Below are positions 60,046-64,000 of a stretch of DNA of 64,000 bases, in pieces. Both the position numbers and the translations under genes were made by a program. Source of the stretch: Enorma phocaeensis (lineage in GTDB: Bacteria; Actinomycetota; Coriobacteriia; Coriobacteriales; Coriobacteriaceae); assembly GCF_016901575.1 (NCBI RefSeq), contig NZ_JACJKQ010000011.1, forward strand, positions 1 to 64,000. The letters are read 5' to 3'. Numbering within the stretch: position 1 is the first letter of the stretch; the number at the start of each line of letters is the position of its first letter. Under the pieces are notes generated by a model that saw only the letters and a list, made by a program, of their open reading frames with translations, searched no databases and was not told where the DNA came from.

Positions 60046-61170
60046 GTGGATATTGCGACGATAGGTGTCGAGGACTGGCTGAACGTCCACGAGCGCGATG
60101 CGGTGTGGGACATCGCCCAGTCGACCATCGCCTCGCTCACCATGGACGAGCTGCGCTCGCTCGACGGCGCCGACGGGGCGACGCTCGACGAGATGGTCGC
60201 CCATGCGAAGATGAACTACGGCTGGATCGAAGGCTCGCCCGAGTTCAAGGCGGAGGTCCAGAAGCTCTATCGCCGCGAGATCGACCCGCGGCACATCCTG
60301 CAGACAAACGGCTGCACGGGCGCGAACCTCAACGCGCTGCTCGCCGTCGTGCGCCCGGGCGACCACGTCATCGCCGAGTGGCCCACCTACGCGCCGCTCT
60401 ACGAGATCCCCCGCGCGCTCGGCGCCCAGGTCGACCTCTGGCAGATCCGCGAGGAGCAAGGCTGGATGCCCGACATCGCCGAACTCGAGGGCCTCGTGCG
60501 CCCCACCACGCGGCTCATCTGCATCAACAACGCCTCGAACCCGGTGGGCGCGGTGCTCGACGCCGACATGCTCGGCCGCATCGCCGAGGTCGCGGCGAGT
60601 GTGGGCGCCTACGTGCTGAGCGACGAGGTGTATCTGCCGCTCGAAGGCACCGATCGGTTCCTCTCGATGGCAGACGTCTACGACCGCGCCATCGTGACGA
60701 ACTCGGTGTCGAAGACCTATTCGCTGCCCGCCGCGCGCACGGGCTGGGTGATCGCCGACGAGGCGGTGTCGGGCGCCATCCGGACCATGCGCGACTACAC
60801 GATGATCAGCGCCGGCGTGGTGAACGACGCGCTCGCCACCTACGTGCTCGCCCATCGCGAGCAGGTCTTGGAGCGCAACCGCGCCATCGTGCTGGGTAAC
60901 CGTGCGATCGCGCAGGAGTGGATCGATGCGCAGCCTCGCGTGAGCTGGGTGGCTCCCCGCGGCGTCTCGACGTCATACATCCGGCTCGATATTCCCGAGG
61001 ACGACGAGTCGTTTTGCCTGCGCCTGCTCGAGGAGCGCGGCGTGCTGCTGGTCCCGGGGAGCCGCTTCGAGCTGCCCTGCGGGGCGAGACTTGGCTACTG
61101 CGCGCAGCGCGAGGTCCTGCGCCGGGGCCTGGAGCTGCTCGGCGAGGCCTTGTCCGAGTTCGACCGCTGA
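60046..61170 (+). CDS. Class I/II PLP-dependent aminotransferase
   Basis: The 374-residue protein has the fold-type I pattern: LQTNGCTGANLNALLAVVRP, CINNASNPVGAVLDADML, the acidic residue in YVLSDEVYLPLEG, and the PLP-binding Lys in VTNSVSKTYSLPAARTGWV. The start is GTG with AAGGAGG upstream. Aminotransferases with this NASNP and SVSKTYSLPAARTGW spacing form an alanine/aspartate or glycine-type group. The substrate cannot be told here. It may use products of arginine breakdown, because it follows the arc operon, but it has its own leader. Confidence 0.83.
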   Translation: MDIATIGVEDWLNVHERDAVWDIAQSTIASLTMDELRSLDGADGATLDEMVAHAKMNYGWIEGSPEFKAEVQKLYRREIDPRHILQTNGCTGANLNALLAVVRPGDHVIAEWPTYAPLYEIPRALGAQVDLWQIREEQGWMPDIAELEGLVRPTTRLICINNASNPVGAVLDADMLGRIAEVAASVGAYVLSDEVYLPLEGTDRFLSMADVYDRAIVTNSVSKTYSLPAARTGWVIADEAVSGAIRTMRDYTMISAGVVNDALATYVLAHREQVLERNRAIVLGNRAIAQEWIDAQPRVSWVAPRGVSTSYIRLDIPEDDESFCLRLLEERGVLLVPGSRFELPCGARLGYCAQREVLRRGLELLGEALSEFDR

Positions 61171-61792
61171 GGCGCCAGGGGGCCTGCTGACGGAGTTGGG
61201 CCGCGGAGGGCGTGCTGGCAAGGGCGCGTCCGCCGACAGACGCCCCGCTGCCGATGTCTCGTCACCGAGGCCCTGTGGACGACCTCGCCGGCGATGCCCC
61301 GATAGCTGGGCCCCTTCGACGCGAGGTGTCGGAGGTAGGGCGCTGCCAGCGGCGGCCTGATGGGGCGAGAGACGGTCGGGGTGTCGCGCGCAGGCCCGTC
61401 GGCTCGTCATTTCGCCCACGAAAACGCCTCGCAGACAGATAAGCATGCAACTTTTTACGTTTTTCGGCAAATAACGTAAAAAGTTGCATGTTTTCATGTG
61501 CGAGGGCTGCCCGTGGGAAGGATACGGGAGTTTGCGCCGGGGAAGACGGCCCATGTGAGGCATGCGGGAGTTTACGCCGGGAAGGGCCCCGCCAGCCCGA
61601 GCGCCCTGGACCAACGTGGATTCGGCCGCCGAAGGGCACCGCCAGCGCGAGCGCCCCGACAGGCACGGCCCCTGCTGCGGAAGAATCGGTGGGGTTCGCG
61701 CGTGCGCCCATGCGCCGCGGTGCGCTCGACTATACTTGACGGGTTCAGCAGACACGTGCGGCCGCCGCGCCGCCGGAGAGGAGCTTTGCCCC
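61171..61792. other. Intergenic region with palindrome and short duplications
   Basis: No convincing gene is present. CGGGAGTTTGCGCCGGG and a slightly changed copy occur near 61527 and 61564. CCGCCAGC-type words recur. The palindrome 61444-61490 belongs to repeat family B. Confidence 0.55.
61444..61490. repeat. Palindromic repeat family B, copy 2
   Basis: CATGCAACTTTTTACGTT (61444-61461) is exactly inverted at 61473-61490 around an 11-base loop. It resembles the palindrome at 20842-20894 in layout and in the CATGCAA and TTTACGTT words. Confidence 0.85.
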
Positions 61793-63274
61793 ATGCACAA
61801 GGGATTCAGTAACGAGAAGTACATCGAGCTGCAGGCGGCGCGCATCAAAGAGCGCATCGCGCAGTTCGGCGGCAAGCTCTACCTGGAGTTCGGCGGAAAG
61901 CTCTTCGACGACTACCACGCAAGCCGCGTGCTGCCCGGCTTCGAGCCCGACAGCAAGTTCCGCATGCTCAAGAGCCTCGCGGACGACATCGAGGTCATCA
62001 TCGCCATCAACGCGAACGACATCGAGAAGAACAAGGCCCGCGGAGACCTGGGCATCACCTACGACGAGGACGTGCTGCGCCTGGCGGACATCTACCGCAC
62101 CAACGGCATCGCCGTGGCGGCCGTGGTGCTCACCCAGTATTCCGGCCAGCCCGCCGCCGACCTCTTCCGCCGTCGCCTCGCAGACCTGGGCATCACCTGC
62201 AAGCTGCACTATCCCATCGAGGGCTACCCGCACGACATCGACCTCATCGTCTCGGAGGAGGGCTACGGCCGAAACGAGTTCGTCGAGACCACGCGCCCGC
62301 TCGTGGTGGTCACGGCCCCCGGCCCCGGCTCGGGCAAGCTCGCCACGTGCCTGTCGCAGCTCTATCACGAGCATCGCCTGGGGGTGGACGCCGGCTACGC
62401 CAAGTTCGAGACCTTCCCGGTGTGGAACCTGCCGCTCAAGCACCCGGTGAACATCGCCTACGAGGCCGCCACGGTCGATCTGGACGACTCCAACATCATC
62501 GACCCCTTCCATCTGGAGGCCTATGGCAAGACCACGGTGAACTACAACCGCGACGTCGAGGCCTTCCCGGTGGTGCGCGCCCTTATGGAGAAGATCGCGG
62601 GCGAGAGCCCCTACCAGAGCCCGACCGACATGGGCGTGAACATGGTGGGCTTCGCCATCACCGACGACGACGCCTGCGCGGAGGCCGCACGCATGGAGAT
62701 CGTGCGCCGCTACTTCACCGCCGCCGTGAACGTGAAGCGCACCGGTGCGGGCCAGGACCACGTCGACAAGCTCAAGCTCATCATGAAGAAGGCGGGCGTC
62801 ACCAAGGATTTCTCGCCGGCGCGCTCGGCCGCCCTTCTCAAGGAGGAGACCACCGGCTCCCCCGTGGGGGCGATGGTGCTGCCCGACGGCTCGGTGGTGA
62901 CGGGCAAGACCTCCGATCGCCTCGGTGCGGCGAGCTCGCTGCTCATGAACGCGCTCAAGAGCGTGACGGGGGTGGACATGGAGCTCGAGGTGATCAGCAA
63001 CGAGGCCATCGAGCCCATCAGCCGCCTGAAGACCCAGCAGCTGGGCAGCCGCAACCCGCGCCTGCATCCCGACGAGACGCTTATCGCGCTCTCCATCACC
63101 TCGGCGACGAGCGAGGTGGCGGCGCGCGTGCTGGCCGGCCTGCCGAAGCTGCGCGGCTGCGACGCCTTCTTCTCGGTCATCATCTCTTCGACCGACGAGG
63201 CGCTGCTCAAGAAGCTGGGCATCAACGTGTGCTGCGAGCCGAAGTTCGAGCGCAGCGGCTACTACCACAAGTAG
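61793..63274 (+). CDS. DUF1846 protein
   Basis: The 493-residue protein has the DUF1846 features: FGGKLYLEFGGKLFDDYHA near the start, VIIAINANDIEKNKARGDLG, VVVTAPGPGSGKLATCLSQL (P-loop-like GPGSGK), and AYGKTTVNYNRDVEAFPVV. The C-terminal half ends CCEPKFERSGYYHK. Such proteins are widespread in Firmicutes and anaerobic Actinobacteria. The GXGSGK loop suggests nucleotide binding, but the function is not established. GAGGAGCTTTGCCCC precedes ATG 61793; the frame can be extended upstream without support. A terminator follows. Confidence 0.88.
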   Translation: MHKGFSNEKYIELQAARIKERIAQFGGKLYLEFGGKLFDDYHASRVLPGFEPDSKFRMLKSLADDIEVIIAINANDIEKNKARGDLGITYDEDVLRLADIYRTNGIAVAAVVLTQYSGQPAADLFRRRLADLGITCKLHYPIEGYPHDIDLIVSEEGYGRNEFVETTRPLVVVTAPGPGSGKLATCLSQLYHEHRLGVDAGYAKFETFPVWNLPLKHPVNIAYEAATVDLDDSNIIDPFHLEAYGKTTVNYNRDVEAFPVVRALMEKIAGESPYQSPTDMGVNMVGFAITDDDACAEAARMEIVRRYFTAAVNVKRTGAGQDHVDKLKLIMKKAGVTKDFSPARSAALLKEETTGSPVGAMVLPDGSVVTGKTSDRLGAASSLLMNALKSVTGVDMELEVISNEAIEPISRLKTQQLGSRNPRLHPDETLIALSITSATSEVAARVLAGLPKLRGCDAFFSVIISSTDEALLKKLGINVCCEPKFERSGYYHK

Positions 63275-63346
63275 CGCGGCGACAGGCTGGCAGGGAAGCG
63301 CCGGGGCAGACGGACGCCTCGGCATGCAAGAGCCAACGACAACGTG

Positions 63347-63390
63347 ACGGGCAGGGGAGCGTCCGGTCTTCGCGGCGCGCCCCTGCCCGT
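63347..63390 (+). terminator. Terminator after the DUF1846 gene
   Basis: ACGGGCAGGGG (63347-63357) pairs exactly with CCCCTGCCCGT (63380-63390), followed by a T-run (TTTT). Confidence 0.8.
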
Positions 63391-63437
63391 TTTGCTGCGG
63401 GGGGCGATCGCTGCGGGCGCCTGCCCCGCAGCGGCCC

Positions 63438-64000
63438 CTACGCCGTAAGCGCTGCCAGAGGCACTACGTAGATGTCGTCCTCCACGCGCCGTGCGTAGTG
63501 GGACACCCCTGTGACGACTGCCATGAACTCGGGCGGACGGATTCGGGCGGAGGGGTTGGAGCAGACGCGCTCCCGCAGGCGCCGGAGGCTCGCCACGCCC
63601 TGCCCTGTGCGCGCCTCGCTCACCTTGAACTCGAAGGCGGCCCACCGTCCGTCGGATAGCTCGACCACAGCGTCGGCCTCAAGGCCTGAGTCGTCGCGAT
63701 AGTAACGCACCGGCACGTCTGCGGCGCTGTCGAGCGCGTCGGCATAGACCATCAGGTCACGCATACACATAGCCTCGAACACCATCCCAAACGTCTGCCA
63801 GTCGTCGAGCAGGGCCGAAGGCGACATTCCCAGCGCGGCCACGGCAAGGGATGGATCGGCCAGGTAGCGCTTAGGTTTGGTGCGCACGCGACCGGCCGCT
63901 CGCGCCGGAGGCTGCCAGCCGGGCACCTCCTCGAGCAGGTACATGCTCTTGAGCAGCGCAAGGTAGGATACGAGCGTGTTCTCAGAGACCATGCCCGCTG
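63438..64000 (-). CDS. C-terminal part of an AAA ATPase with DUF4143 domain, cut by the window edge
   Basis: The visible ~187 residues have MVSENTLVSYLALLKSMYLL (start of the DUF4143 winged region), KPKRYLADPSLAVAALG, DDSGLEADAVVELSDGRWAA and EFKVSEARTGQGVASLRRL. This is the nuclease-like C-terminal domain of DUF4143/AAA proteins (the DxxD and EFK residues resemble a PD-(D/E)XK core). The N-terminal ATPase lies outside the window. It converges on the DUF1846 gene. Reported roles include toxin-antitoxin-like or mobile-element functions, unproven here. Confidence 0.8.
   Translation of the reverse strand, partial: AGMVSENTLVSYLALLKSMYLLEEVPGWQPPARAAGRVRTKPKRYLADPSLAVAALGMSPSALLDDWQTFGMVFEAMCMRDLMVYADALDSAADVPVRYYRDDSGLEADAVVELSDGRWAAFEFKVSEARTGQGVASLRRLRERVCSNPSARIRPPEFMAVVTGVSHYARRVEDDIYVVPLAALTA

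Noticed and set aside
1-64000. tRNA, rRNA and insertion sequence genes
   Set aside because: I looked for T-loop words, rRNA signatures and transposase motifs and found none that could be supported.

Overview
The window is high-GC DNA from an anaerobic actinobacterium. The best guess is a gut Coriobacteriia member close to Collinsella; this is inferred from gene content, not from a marker gene. The signs are a split 2-hydroxyacyl-CoA dehydratase/activase set, an arginine deiminase operon, acetate kinase plus phosphotransacetylase, ECF-type uptake, UDP-galactopyranose mutase, DUF1846 and DUF4143 proteins, strong Shine-Dalgarno sites, and a CRISPR repeat of type II character. There are no rRNA genes, tRNA genes or complete insertion sequences.

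The left 11 kb is accessory DNA. A CRISPR array of 16 repeats (105-1125) has no cas genes in view. To its right lie small genes, gene fragments and two outlying repeat-like sequences (1939-1974 and 2408-2443). Next comes a toxin-antitoxin operon with one antitoxin and two toxins. It runs into a macro-domain/HTH gene and then a run of vWA, metallo-beta-lactamase, ADP-ribosylglycohydrolase, HTH and Ser/Thr kinase genes. This reads as a possible ADP-ribose and phosphorylation signalling island.

The middle (11.6-48 kb) is mostly housekeeping. It holds dehydratase/activase genes, a secreted hydrolase, and a cell-surface operon (17080-20540). Two proteins of that operon carry DUF4430 (transcobalamin-like) domains, one also carries a PQQ-type beta-propeller, and the operon follows what looks like a cobalamin riboswitch. 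Then come GtrA/GtrB genes, DegV, an rRNA methyltransferase, and an ECF transporter operon preceded by a Trp-Trp-Trp leader peptide and attenuator. RNase D, a zinc metallopeptidase, exonuclease VII, a HIT protein, ackA, a malQ broken by one amber codon, pta, glf with a glycosyltransferase, an SGNH hydrolase, an amino-acid permease and a P1 peptidase follow.

The right part (48-64 kb) has Maf, a DJ-1 protein, an RNA uracil methyltransferase, polyphosphate kinase with a long low-complexity tail, and the arginine deiminase operon (arcA, argF/arcB, a YfcC-type antiporter) behind a structured leader. An aminotransferase, a DUF1846 protein and a truncated DUF4143 gene finish the window. Three families of palindromic intergenic repeats are scattered through the chromosome part (11289 and 27686/27769; 20842 and 61444; 37398 and 50901).
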